From JANPCX01 sp031431125 (GTDB lineage: Bacteria > Pseudomonadota > Gammaproteobacteria > Burkholderiales > Burkholderiaceae_C): a stretch of 39,379 nt of DNA. The position numbers and the translations under genes are program-made. Location: contig JANPCX010000026.1 of NCBI GenBank assembly GCA_031431125.1, forward strand, positions 1 to 39,379, written 5' to 3'. Positions 32,550 through 39,379 of the stretch are shown here, in pieces. The notes under the pieces were generated by a model. The model was not told where the DNA came from. It saw nothing but the letters and a program-made list of their open reading frames with translations, and searched no databases. Within the stretch, counting starts at the first letter, position 1. The number at the start of each line of letters is the position of its first letter.

Positions 32550-32620
32550 CCCCTCTTTTCGAGTGTTCGGGCGTTCAGTGTCGGCGCTGTGGCGCCGACA
32601 CTGAAGCTTGAAAAGAGGGG
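32550..32620 (-). promoter_or_regulatory. Two-tier inverted repeat covering the RBS of the HTH-GHKL-DUF4325 gene
   Basis: Read on the - strand, CCCCTCTTTTC (32620-32610) is the exact complement of GAAAAGAGGGG (32560-32550). Inside it, CAGTGTCGGCGC (32603-32592) pairs perfectly with GCGCCGACACTG (32587-32576) around a CACA loop. The unpaired stretches are 6 and 15 bases. The distal arm contains AGAGGGG, which is the Shine-Dalgarno five bases before the ATG at 32544. Folding would therefore hide the ribosome binding site. No T-run follows the inner hairpin, so simple termination is unlikely. Confidence 0.7.
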
Positions 32621-32669
32621 GTTTTGGGGGTCAATTGAGTTCCGCCACCGCAAAGGCCACCGTCTGCTG

Positions 32670-33911
32670 TTACTCGTTGAACAGGCCACCTTTGTTGCTG
32701 CGGCAGGCCATGGGAACTTGGGTGTTACTCAGCTCCTTGCTGTGGCCACAAGTCCAAGAGATTTTTCCGTTGCCTTCGTCTTGTGGTGTCAAGAGGAGCT
32801 CGCCGTGCGGCGTGATGACGGTCAGCTCCATATTGTTGGGGTTGAGTTCCAAGGTGGATCCGTCAGCCTGTTCTGGTTTGATGCCTACTTCCTTTAAAGA
32901 GTCTGGCACCAATTTGGTTTTCGCGTAGTGTGCGCTGAGCGCATTGCGCGCGACTGCGGTGTGTTCGTAGGCCGTGGTGACTTCGGATCGTACGGCCAGG
33001 TCATGTGTTGCTGCTTTGGCGCGTGCCGCGTAGTCCTGATATGCCGGCAGCGCGACGGCGGCCAAAATACCAATGATGGCCACCAAAATCAGTGGCCCTG
33101 CTGCGCCACCCAAGCGACCTGCATAGGGGACAAATGCAGCCAGAAGGCCGGCCAACTTGTTGCGCCGTGGCATGACGGCCTCTGGGTTCATGACGCGCAG
33201 CACACGTTTGGTCGTCCAAGGGTAGCCGCTGGTGAGCTCGTGGTAGGACATCCAGAATCCGCTGCTGCTTTTGACTTGTTCGCCGAACGCTGCAAGGTTG
33301 ATGGTTCGCCAGCGTCGCTCACCAGCCGCAATCGCCGCCAGGGCATGGGCCGCATGTTGGGGCGAGGTGCTGCAGGCGGCACCGTGGCGGTCGCAGGTGG
33401 ACTCTTGCGCACGCGCATAGGCAGCACCGAGCAAAGGAATCCACAGGGCCGGCCAACGCCAGAAGCGACCCGTGAAGTGTTTCATGCGGATATGGCCCAA
33501 CTCGTGGCCAATGTAAAAGTTCACGCCATCGGGATGATCTTCCAGCGCATCCACCACATTGGAGAGCAAGAGCACATAGTGGCGCCCCAAAAAACGCGTC
33601 GCGAAGGCGTTGAACATGCCATCACCCATCAGCACATAGGCCTCGGGCCGCTCTGACAGGCCCAGCTTGTCACAACAAGCTTCAAAACGTTGGTGCAAGT
33701 CGGGGAATTGCGCGGCACTCAATGCCACGCCGTTGCCCTTGACATAAGAGATCAATGCTGACTGGGCAAACAAATAAATGACAAAAAAGAACAACAGGTA
33801 AATCAGCGCAATGCCCAAAGTGCCCAGCACCATCAAGGCCCAAAACAACAAACCGATCACGAGTGTGATGGTGCCGAGCGTGCGCTCGCGTGGATAAACC
33901 AATGGATCCAT
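32670..33911 (-). CDS. M48 metallopeptidase fused to a type IV pilin-like domain
   Basis: The ATG at 33911, behind a perfect AGGAGG, gives 413 residues; an open frame upstream to 34040 is not conserved-looking. Two membrane helices span about 12-50. The M48 zinc motif HELGH is at 136-140, with the third ligand probably Glu170 in AQESTCDRHG. Residues 272-290 (GPLILVAIIGILAAVALPA) followed by YQDYAARAKA copy the N-terminal helix of type IV pilins, but without the usual G-F-T-L-I-E processing site. The C-terminal region has Cys388 and Cys403, placed like a pilin disulfide loop. It likely acts in the inner membrane on an unknown substrate. Confidence 0.82.
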   Translation of the reverse strand: MDPLVYPRERTLGTITLVIGLLFWALMVLGTLGIALIYLLFFFVIYLFAQSALISYVKGNGVALSAAQFPDLHQRFEACCDKLGLSERPEAYVLMGDGMFNAFATRFLGRHYVLLLSNVVDALEDHPDGVNFYIGHELGHIRMKHFTGRFWRWPALWIPLLGAAYARAQESTCDRHGAACSTSPQHAAHALAAIAAGERRWRTINLAAFGEQVKSSSGFWMSYHELTSGYPWTTKRVLRVMNPEAVMPRRNKLAGLLAAFVPYAGRLGGAAGPLILVAIIGILAAVALPAYQDYAARAKAATHDLAVRSEVTTAYEHTAVARNALSAHYAKTKLVPDSLKEVGIKPEQADGSTLELNPNNMELTVITPHGELLLTPQDEGNGKISWTCGHSKELSNTQVPMACRSNKGGLFNE

Positions 33912-34157
33912 TTTTTCCTCCTGTGTGTGTTCTGTGTATTGCCGAGCGGCGGGATGATACGTCTGCAACCAGCCGCAGGGCCTGCGAGCCCCCGAGAACA
34001 GGGGGTGTGATGGAAGAGTTACCGCAAATCCAGGGGCCATTGCTGCTGCGCACCAGGCACCGCCGCTAAAATCGAGCCAGTTACGGCCTTGGTACAGCCG
34101 GGCTCACGCCCCACCATGGCCCGCCCCGCCTTCTCACTTCAACCCACAGGTGTTCCC

Positions 34158-35222
34158 ATGCCACTCGTCTCCATGCGCCAATTGCTCGACCATGCTGCTG
34201 AACACGGCTATGGCATTCCGGCTTACAACGTCAACAACCTGGAGCAAGTCCAGGCGGTGATGGCGGCGGCGGATGAAGTCGGCTCCCCCGTGATTCTTCA
34301 AGCCAGCGCTGGTGCCCGCAAATACGCCGGCGAAGCCTTCATCAAACATTTGATCTCGGCGGCGATTGAGACCTACCCCCACATTCCCCTGGTCATGCAC
34401 CAAGATCACGGCCAAAGCCCCGACGTGTGCAAAGGCGCCATCGAGTTGGGTTTCAGCTCGGTCATGATGGACGGCTCACTTCAAGCGGATGGCAAAACCA
34501 TTGCCAGTTTTGACTACAACGTCGACGTCACCCGCAAAGTGGTCGACATGGCCCATGCCCTGGGCGTCACCGTGGAAGGCGAACTCGGTTGCCTCGGCTC
34601 CTTGGAAACCATGAAGGGCGACAAAGAAGACGGCCACGGCACCGAAGCCACCATGACCATGGACCAGTTGCTGACCGACCCCGAAGAAGCCGCCGAGTTC
34701 GTTAAACGTACCCAGCTCGATGCCCTGGCCATTGCCATCGGCACCAGCCACGGCGCCTATAAGTTCACCCGCAAGCCTACCGGCGATATTCTGGCCATCA
34801 GCCGAATCAAAGAGATCCACCGCCGCATTCCCAACACCCATTTGGTGATGCACGGCTCCAGCAGCGTGCCGCAAGAGTTCTTGGCCGAGATCCGTAAATA
34901 CGGCGGCAACATGAAAGAAACCTATGGTGTGCCGGTGTCGGAAATCCAGGAAGCCATCAAACACGGCGTGCGCAAAATCAACATCGACACCGACATTCGT
35001 TTGGCCATGACCGCCGCCATCCGCAAATTCTTTGTTGAGAACCCCGAGAAATTCGACCCCCGCGACTACCTCAAACCCGCCCGCGAAGCCGCCAAGGCGG
35101 TGTGCAAGCAGCGTTACCTCGAGTTCAACTGCGAAGGCCAAGCGGCCAAGATCAAGCCGCAAACCTTGGTGCAGGTGTCGCAGCGATACGCCAAAGGCGA
35201 GTTGGCGCAGACGGTGAATTGA
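34158..35222 (+). CDS. fba: Fructose-bisphosphate aldolase, class II
   Basis: ATG 34158 gives 354 residues starting MPLVSMRQLLDHAAEHGYGI. The class II active site is complete: catalytic Asp83 and zinc ligand His84 in HQDHG, Glu135-region residues in VTVEGELG, zinc ligands His198 (GTSHGAY) and His232 (VMHGSSS). It cleaves fructose 1,6-bisphosphate to DHAP and glyceraldehyde 3-phosphate. The length fits the CbbA-like subtype found in many betaproteobacteria. An in-frame GTG or ATG upstream (34089) adds unconserved residues. The 246 bases upstream are shared with the divergent M48 gene. Confidence 0.96.
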   Translation: MPLVSMRQLLDHAAEHGYGIPAYNVNNLEQVQAVMAAADEVGSPVILQASAGARKYAGEAFIKHLISAAIETYPHIPLVMHQDHGQSPDVCKGAIELGFSSVMMDGSLQADGKTIASFDYNVDVTRKVVDMAHALGVTVEGELGCLGSLETMKGDKEDGHGTEATMTMDQLLTDPEEAAEFVKRTQLDALAIAIGTSHGAYKFTRKPTGDILAISRIKEIHRRIPNTHLVMHGSSSVPQEFLAEIRKYGGNMKETYGVPVSEIQEAIKHGVRKINIDTDIRLAMTAAIRKFFVENPEKFDPRDYLKPAREAAKAVCKQRYLEFNCEGQAAKIKPQTLVQVSQRYAKGELAQTVN

Positions 35223-35287
35223 GGGTTCCGCGCTGCGGCGCCGAGTGAGCAAACCATCGACAGTGCCATTCGCGCGAGGAGGGTTTT

Positions 35288-35992
35288 TTGCCGAGAAAGC
35301 CCGAACCGCCCCTGGTCACTGACGCGCTGAAACACCAGCAAGACGAGGGTGTCTTGCTGGTCACGGGCTTTGAGCCTTTCGGTGGCGACGAGACCAATTC
35401 CTCCGAGCTTGTAGCCCGGGCCCTGCACGGGCAGGTGATCGGTGGGTTGACGGTGGTGTCCGTCGTGCTGCCTTGTGTTTTTGCCACCGCACCCGTTGCC
35501 CTCCAACAAGCGCTCCAGCAGTGGCAACCCCGTTTGGTGCTGGCCTTGGGGCAAGCGGCGGGTCGCTGTGAGCTGTCGCTGGAACGAGTGGCCATCAACC
35601 TGATCGATGCGCCGATGGCGGACAACGGGCGGGAACAACCCACTGATGTCCCCGTCGTTGTTGGTGGCCTGCCTGCCCATTTCACAACGCTGCCCGTGAA
35701 GGCCATGGTGAAGGCCATGCGCGACGCTGGACTGCCCGCTGGGTTGTCAAACAGTGCGGGCAGCTATGTCTGCAACCAAGTTTTTTACTGCTTGCAGCAG
35801 CAGCTCGCGGATGCCCAACCCCCTGTACCTAGCGGATTCATGCACTTGCCAATGCTGCCCGAGCAAGTGGCTCAGCGCGGCGCGGGTCGTGATTCAAATG
35901 CGCAAGGGCCGGGATTGTTCTTGCATGACATGGTGCGCGGTGCCCTCATTGCCATGACGCAGGCGGTGGCGGCGTTCGACGGGATTGACTGA
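35288..35992 (+). CDS. pcp: Pyroglutamyl-peptidase I
   Basis: The 234-residue enzyme belongs to cysteine peptidase family C15. GFEPFGGDETNSSE (27-40) is the diagnostic N-terminal motif, and the catalytic triad reads Glu99 (LERVAIN), Cys162 (AGSYVCNQVFY) and His186 (FMHLPML). It removes N-terminal pyroglutamate from peptides in the cytoplasm. The start is a TTG at 35288 behind GAGGAGGG at 35276-35283; the N-terminal 20 residues are an extension relative to the usual 210-215 residue family. It follows fba by 65 bases. Confidence 0.92.
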   Translation: MPRKPEPPLVTDALKHQQDEGVLLVTGFEPFGGDETNSSELVARALHGQVIGGLTVVSVVLPCVFATAPVALQQALQQWQPRLVLALGQAAGRCELSLERVAINLIDAPMADNGREQPTDVPVVVGGLPAHFTTLPVKAMVKAMRDAGLPAGLSNSAGSYVCNQVFYCLQQQLADAQPPVPSGFMHLPMLPEQVAQRGAGRDSNAQGPGLFLHDMVRGALIAMTQAVAAFDGID

Positions 35993-35993
35993 G

Positions 35994-36713
35994 AGTACGA
36001 ACGAAAAAAGGGTCACGAACAGCCGAAGTCGGGTCTCCGATCTCCCCTTCTCTGCCTTGGCGACCAACCCGGCTGTCCGACAGGCCGGATTCGCAGCCCA
36101 ATGGCGTCATCGTCATGTCCCCTTGCTGGTAGGCCGGGTACAGCGCCTGGTCTCGATCGCCCCGACACTGGGCCAGCCAGACCGATCCGCTTTGCGTGCG
36201 TCGGCGCGGTACTTTGGGTATCTGCTTGTCGTGTTGATGCAGCGCATGTATCTGCGCTTGCATGCGCTGCACAAAGTTCTCATCACCCAAGTACACCTCG
36301 TTTTGCAGGGCGTCACGCCAAAACGTGGCGTCTCGTGCTTGGCTGTTCTCCACCAATGCGGCATACCGCGCACAGGCATGGCGCGTGTCGGCCGCGCTGG
36401 CCACCGGGTGGGTGTCCGAGCAAGTAACCGTGCAAGCCCGCACTGTCCAACCCCGTCGGCGTTGCGATTTGCCCCACCAGGGCGTGCCTCTGGTGGTAGG
36501 CCTGGGTGTGCACGCCATTGTCAAGTGGCGCATCAGCCGAGACAAACAAGCAGCAAGCACCCCCTGTGCATCAAACCGATCCATGGGCTGCGCCAGAACG
36601 TCCAACTGCGCGTGGCGATTTACCTCATTCCAATGAATCGGCTCACGCTGATCGCCACGAGCCGTGACGTAGTAGATGGCGCAGGGGAAGTCGATGCGCA
36701 AGGGGGGCAATGG
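35994..36713 (-). pseudogene. Decayed REP-associated tyrosine transposase (RAYT, TnpA_REP)
   Basis: Fragments in two - strand frames align in order with RAYT proteins. PLPPLRIDFPCAIYYVTARG and LDVLAQPMDRFDAQG lie near 36713-36560. In another frame come HALVGQ and LDSAGLHGYLLGH, near 36510-36430. The first frame then resumes with RYAALVENSQ, EVYLGDENFVQRMQAQ and GEIGDPTSAV. At least two frameshifts are needed. The catalytic HUH segment (normally NHYH, between DAQ-VLA and SRLMRHL) and the segment with the catalytic Tyr (normally before the TGLDSAGLHGYL part) are missing, and no start codon is left. The remnant ends at or just inside the pcp 3' end. Confidence 0.8.
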
Positions 36714-36889
36714 GTAACCCCGAAATCGCCCCGAAACTGTGTGAAACCGAAAATTGTGCGAAATTGAACCCCCCGAAATTGACTGCGGCGCACCGGCGGC
36801 GCTTGGCGGCGCAGGTGGTGGCGTACCGCGCACCATGAGTGGCCCTTGGCAAGGGGTCTTTCGCAGGTCAGCCCACTTGGCCGAGGTAC
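36714..36889. other. Non-coding gap between RAYT remnant and next gene
   Basis: About 175 bases with no gene, repeat or promoter I can support. A run CGGCGCACCGGCGGCGCTTGG near 36783-36803 is GC-rich. Confidence 0.4.
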
Positions 36890-37510
36890 TTAGGGCGCAT
36901 TCCGGATGGGGTGCAGCGGCAGTGGCAAGCCAAGCCCCAAGGCTTGGCGAAGCATGGACTCAGAGAGCGAGTTCGGCTCACCGGGAGTCGAAATTGGCAG
37001 ACCAAACCAATGCGCGACCGGGGCTTCGAACGCGAATTCGATTGCCTTGGCATGGCGAGTATTTCGATTGACCGAGCTGTCGAGCAGCGAAAACCAGAGT
37101 CGCTCAAACTCTGAAGTAGCCAGTTGCGGCTCGACGACGCGGATGGCGCCAACGCTGCGCCAGGCATCGACACAACCGATCTCGGCGAAGGCCGGCGGCT
37201 GGCTCGGAACAGGACATCCCAGCTCGTGGCGCAAAACATCGAAGAACGATTGCTGAGCGCGGACGGCTCGGAAGCATTGGGTGGCGAAGGCTTCAACTTC
37301 GAGGGTTGAACCGGTGATGCGGGCTCCGAAGAACGAGCGGCCGAAGAATGCTTCAAAGGCAAGCTCTGTCCTGTGCGAGAGGTAGGCGGCCAATTCAGAG
37401 GCAGGCGGCAGGCGCCCGCTCGGAAATGACCAAGCGCTCTCCCATGCTCCGTCCTTGGCGAACTGGCACAACGTGGGTGCAGACATGAACTGCGGCAGAC
37501 GGTCGAACAT
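36890..37510 (-). CDS. Hypothetical protein, 206 residues
   Basis: The ATG at 37510 is preceded by AAGGA with an 8-base spacing, which supports translation. The 206-residue product begins MFDRLPQFMSAPTLCQFAKD and looks globular and cytoplasmic: mixed helical and strand segments, with ELAFEAFFGRSFFGARI (49-65), QSFFDVLRHELG (87-98) and EFERLWFSLLDSSVNR (134-149). There is no signal peptide or membrane helix. I do not recognise a family. It lies between a decayed transposase and a possible IS remnant, so it may be a transferred accessory gene. Confidence 0.6.
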   Translation of the reverse strand: MFDRLPQFMSAPTLCQFAKDGAWESAWSFPSGRLPPASELAAYLSHRTELAFEAFFGRSFFGARITGSTLEVEAFATQCFRAVRAQQSFFDVLRHELGCPVPSQPPAFAEIGCVDAWRSVGAIRVVEPQLATSEFERLWFSLLDSSVNRNTRHAKAIEFAFEAPVAHWFGLPISTPGEPNSLSESMLRQALGLGLPLPLHPIRNAP

Positions 37511-37656
37511 TGATGTGTCCTTGAGGTTATCGGGCGACGGTTTTGCTGAACTACCCCCCAGCTGTCTCACCCGAGAACGTGGTCGACCAGCGTGTTTTTG
37601 TCCATGGCAGTATGCCCGTCCAACAGTCGACCTAGATCAAGGAAGCGGGAGACATC

Positions 37657-37693
37657 CGTGACCTCGATTCCGATTCGGCGTGACCCCGATCCG
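37657..37693. repeat. Tandem repeat, possible IS end remnant
   Basis: CGTGACCTCGATTCCG (37657-37672) recurs 22 bases later as CGTGACCCCGATCCG (37679-37693). Short tandem GTGACCCCGAT-type repeats are found at the ends of some IS21-like elements. No transposase is adjacent, so this would be a remnant only. Confidence 0.35.
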
Positions 37694-37715
37694 CTTCGAC
37701 ATGCCAGCAGCAGGC

Positions 37716-38216
37716 TTAGCGCCCGGTTACTTTTTTAATCGTCGGCTTGATACTGTCACGCCGAGCGGGCAATACGGGTGCGCTTTCGCGCAAGGCGTTC
37801 AGGACAATGCAGGTGGCCGTTTCAGTTATGACACAGAACTTTGTCACCACCGCATCCAAATGTGCCACATCAATGACGGCTATCTCAAGCACCCAACTGT
37901 CGTCACCAGTCACGTTGTATGCAGTGATGATTTCGGGGGTTTGTTCGACCAGCTTGACGATACGTGCGTATTCAGCCCGACCCACCCGCACGACCGCACG
38001 AATGCCGTAACCCAGGCGTTGGTAGTTGACCTGAGCGCGATAGCCCGTGATCACGCCCGACAGCTCCAGCTTGCGCACCCGCTCCGTGACGGCGGGCTGA
38101 CTCAAATGCACCAGCCTGCCGAGCTGTGCCATCGTGATGCGGGCGTCCTGTTGTAGCGCGGCCAGAATCGATGTGTCGTAAGCGTCAAATTCACTAATTA
38201 CTGTAGGTATCTTCAT
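37716..38216 (-). CDS. Lrp/AsnC family transcriptional regulator
   Basis: The 166-residue protein has the Lrp layout. An HTH lies at about 10-60 (DTSILAALQQDARITMAQLG and LSQPAVTERVRKLELSGVI), and a RAM ligand-binding domain at about 70-150 (VVRVGRAEYARIV, AYNVTGDDSWVLEIAV). Lrp proteins form dimers or octamers and respond to amino acids. It is divergent from an EamA exporter across 75 bases and most likely controls it and itself. No clear Shine-Dalgarno precedes the ATG at 38216, but it is the only start in frame. The C-terminal RRDSIKPTIKKVTGR is a basic tail. Confidence 0.92.
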   Translation of the reverse strand: MKIPTVISEFDAYDTSILAALQQDARITMAQLGRLVHLSQPAVTERVRKLELSGVITGYRAQVNYQRLGYGIRAVVRVGRAEYARIVKLVEQTPEIITAYNVTGDDSWVLEIAVIDVAHLDAVVTKFCVITETATCIVLNALRESAPVLPARRDSIKPTIKKVTGR

Positions 38217-38291
38217 AGACGTTTAAAAGTAAGGTTTTGTGCAGCAAACACATTTAATGTTGCATGACTAATCTCGGTTTGGCAAATTAGC
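38217..38291. promoter_or_regulatory. Divergent control region, Lrp gene / EamA gene
   Basis: This AT-rich 75-base gap must hold both promoters. It contains the 11-bp perfect palindrome ACATTTAATGT (38250-38260), flanked by AACA and TGTT-like bases, a plausible Lrp-family operator core. The assignment rests only on symmetry and context. Confidence 0.4.
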
Positions 38292-39203
38292 ATGATGGCC
38301 ATGACTACTTCCGCCACATCCGTCAATTGCCCCCCCGCCGCCGCACGCTGGTTGATTCCTGCTTTGCTGGCTTGCTACCTCGTCTGGGGTTCCACCTACC
38401 TGGCCATTCGCTTTGCGCTGGTCAGTTTCCCACCCTACTTTCAAATGGGCTCGCGCTTTGTGATTGCCGGCGCGCTGCTGTTGGTCTGGATGCGCTGGCG
38501 TGGCACGGCCTGGCCTACTCGACTTCAATGGCGCAACGCTGCCATCATAGGCAGCTTGATGCTGGCGGCGGCCATGGGTTGGCTGGCCAGTGCGCAGCAA
38601 TACATTGGCTCAGGTCTTATTGCCACATTTGTTGCCACTGTACCAATGGTGGTGTGCGCTTTTGGCTTGCTTGCGGGCAAGCGCCCCACGCGGTTTGAAT
38701 TGGCGGGGATGGCTCTGGGTGCTCTGGGTGTGTTGCTGCTGGTGCGTGGAGCCAGTTTTACGGCCTCACCCGTGGGGGTTACTTTGATGGTTGGTTCTGT
38801 TGTCGCGTGGTCGTTGGGCTCGGTATTGCAAACCACGCGCTTGCCCCTAGGGCCTGGCCCGATGGGCTTTGCCAGTGAAATGCTGTGTGGCGGTGCGGTG
38901 TTGATGGTGATTTCATTCGCACTCGGCGAACAACCAGGCTGGCCGCCACAACCCCTGGCGCTGGCGGCATGGGTGTATTTGTTGTTGTTTGGCTCGCTGG
39001 TGGCTTTCAGCGCTTATTTGTACTTGCTGGCCAACGCAGCACCCGCTCTGGCTACTAGCTACGCATTTGTGAACCCAGTGATTGCGCTGGGCCTCGGGGT
39101 CGCGTTGGGTGGCGAGGTGATCAGCGATCGCGAATGGCTGGCTTGCGCTGTGATTTTGGTGGGTGTTGTGCTTATATTTTTAAGCAAGACAAAAAAAGCA
39201 TAG
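38292..39203 (+). CDS. EamA/DMT family exporter, YedA-like
   Basis: The 303-residue protein has ten predicted membrane helices in two EamA repeats (about 22-150 and 160-298). YLVWGSTYLAIRFAL near residue 29, FPPYFQMGSRFVIAGALLL, and the C-terminal SYAFVNPVIALGLGVALGGE and LACAVILVGVVLIFLSK are typical of YedA/RhaT-type drug/metabolite transporters. Export of an amino acid or drug is likely but the substrate is unknown. Three ATGs (38292, 38295, 38301) lie close together without a clear Shine-Dalgarno. The divergent Lrp gene suggests amino-acid-linked control. Confidence 0.9.
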   Translation: MMAMTTSATSVNCPPAAARWLIPALLACYLVWGSTYLAIRFALVSFPPYFQMGSRFVIAGALLLVWMRWRGTAWPTRLQWRNAAIIGSLMLAAAMGWLASAQQYIGSGLIATFVATVPMVVCAFGLLAGKRPTRFELAGMALGALGVLLLVRGASFTASPVGVTLMVGSVVAWSLGSVLQTTRLPLGPGPMGFASEMLCGGAVLMVISFALGEQPGWPPQPLALAAWVYLLLFGSLVAFSAYLYLLANAAPALATSYAFVNPVIALGLGVALGGEVISDREWLACAVILVGVVLIFLSKTKKA

Positions 39204-39240
39204 GCAGAAAGTGGCCTCGATACTGTGCATGCGGCCACCC

Positions 39241-39379
39241 TGTAGAGAGCAAATGATCTGTCCGGAGCTGTAGCAAGTAATCTGTCCGGTTTAGGGGAGG
39301 TGCGATGTTCGCACCACAACTGAGCCGGGCGCACTTGATGCAAGGAAGCCGGATCATGAGATTTGAAGAGGTTTACGAG
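39241..39379 (+). mobile_element. Left end of an insertion sequence, probably ISNCY family (truncated by window)
   Basis: Two 18-base repeats, AGCAAATGATCTGTCCGG (39248-39265) and AGCAAGTAATCTGTCCGG (39272-39289), stand 24 bases apart, as in terminal transposase-binding sites. They precede a short leader and the start of a transposase-like ORF at 39356. The outer boundary near 39241 is estimated. No target duplication can be checked because the other end lies outside the window. Confidence 0.6.
39356..39379 (+). CDS. Transposase N-terminus (partial, 8 residues)
   Basis: An ATG at 39356 behind AAGGAAG (39342-39348) opens a frame reading MRFEEVYE to the window end. This matches the start I recall for ISNCY-family transposases, whose next residues normally form an HTH. 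Eight residues are too few to be certain; the repeats upstream support the call. Confidence 0.5.

Noticed and set aside
33912..34040. N-terminal extension of the M48-pilin gene to 34040
   Set aside because: The 43 extra residues are unlike a protein N terminus and a perfect AGGAGG precedes the internal ATG at 33911.
34040..34072. Possible promoter TTGCTG ... TAAAAT before fba
   Set aside because: The spacing is 21 bases, too long for a sigma-70 promoter.

Overview
The window reads as a chromosomal segment of a betaproteobacterium of the order Burkholderiales, most likely family Comamonadaceae. This rests on recognising the ribosomal protein sequences and on gene order (S10-spc-alpha ribosomal operons, then yajC-secD-secF, dprA/LysM/def/fmt, and pgk-pyk-fba); I ran no database search. 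Coding density is high and most genes are on the + strand.

Positions 1-16030 hold the translation block. It starts inside the 3' end of tuf, followed by rpsJ. The S10 cluster (rplC to rpsQ) and the spc and alpha clusters (rplN to rplQ) follow, including secY, infA, rpmJ and rpoA. The block is interrupted once: a strong terminator after rpsQ, a peroxiredoxin gene, and then a fresh promoter with a long structured leader before rplN. A second promoter, overlapping a perfect palindrome, lies between rpsJ and rplC. The block ends at a clear terminator after rplQ.

Positions 16100-19806 hold an initiator tRNA-fMet with its own promoter and terminator, then yajC-secD-secF for protein export. Positions 19860-28543 hold a DUF1631 protein and, on the - strand, smg, dprA and a secreted LysM protein. 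Divergent from these are def and fmt, which handle the formyl group of initiator Met. The pairing of fmt/def with an initiator tRNA and the ribosomal genes gives a coherent translation theme. A small lipoprotein and the azlC-azlD amino acid exporter follow.

Positions 28692-35992 hold the glycolytic genes pgk, pyk and fba plus pyroglutamyl peptidase pcp. Between pyk and fba is an accessory - strand pair: an M48 metallopeptidase fused to a type IV pilin-like domain, and an HTH-GHKL ATPase-DUF4325 (STAS-like) fusion. A two-tier inverted repeat between them would bury the ribosome binding site of the second gene. A REP-like inverted pair follows pyk.

Positions 35990-39379 are a scarred accessory tail. 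They contain a decayed REP-associated transposase (RAYT) that lost its catalytic motifs, an unrecognised - strand gene, a short tandem repeat that may be an IS end remnant, and a divergent Lrp-family regulator / EamA exporter pair. The last bases appear to be the left end of an insertion sequence (probably ISNCY family), with the first codons of its transposase.
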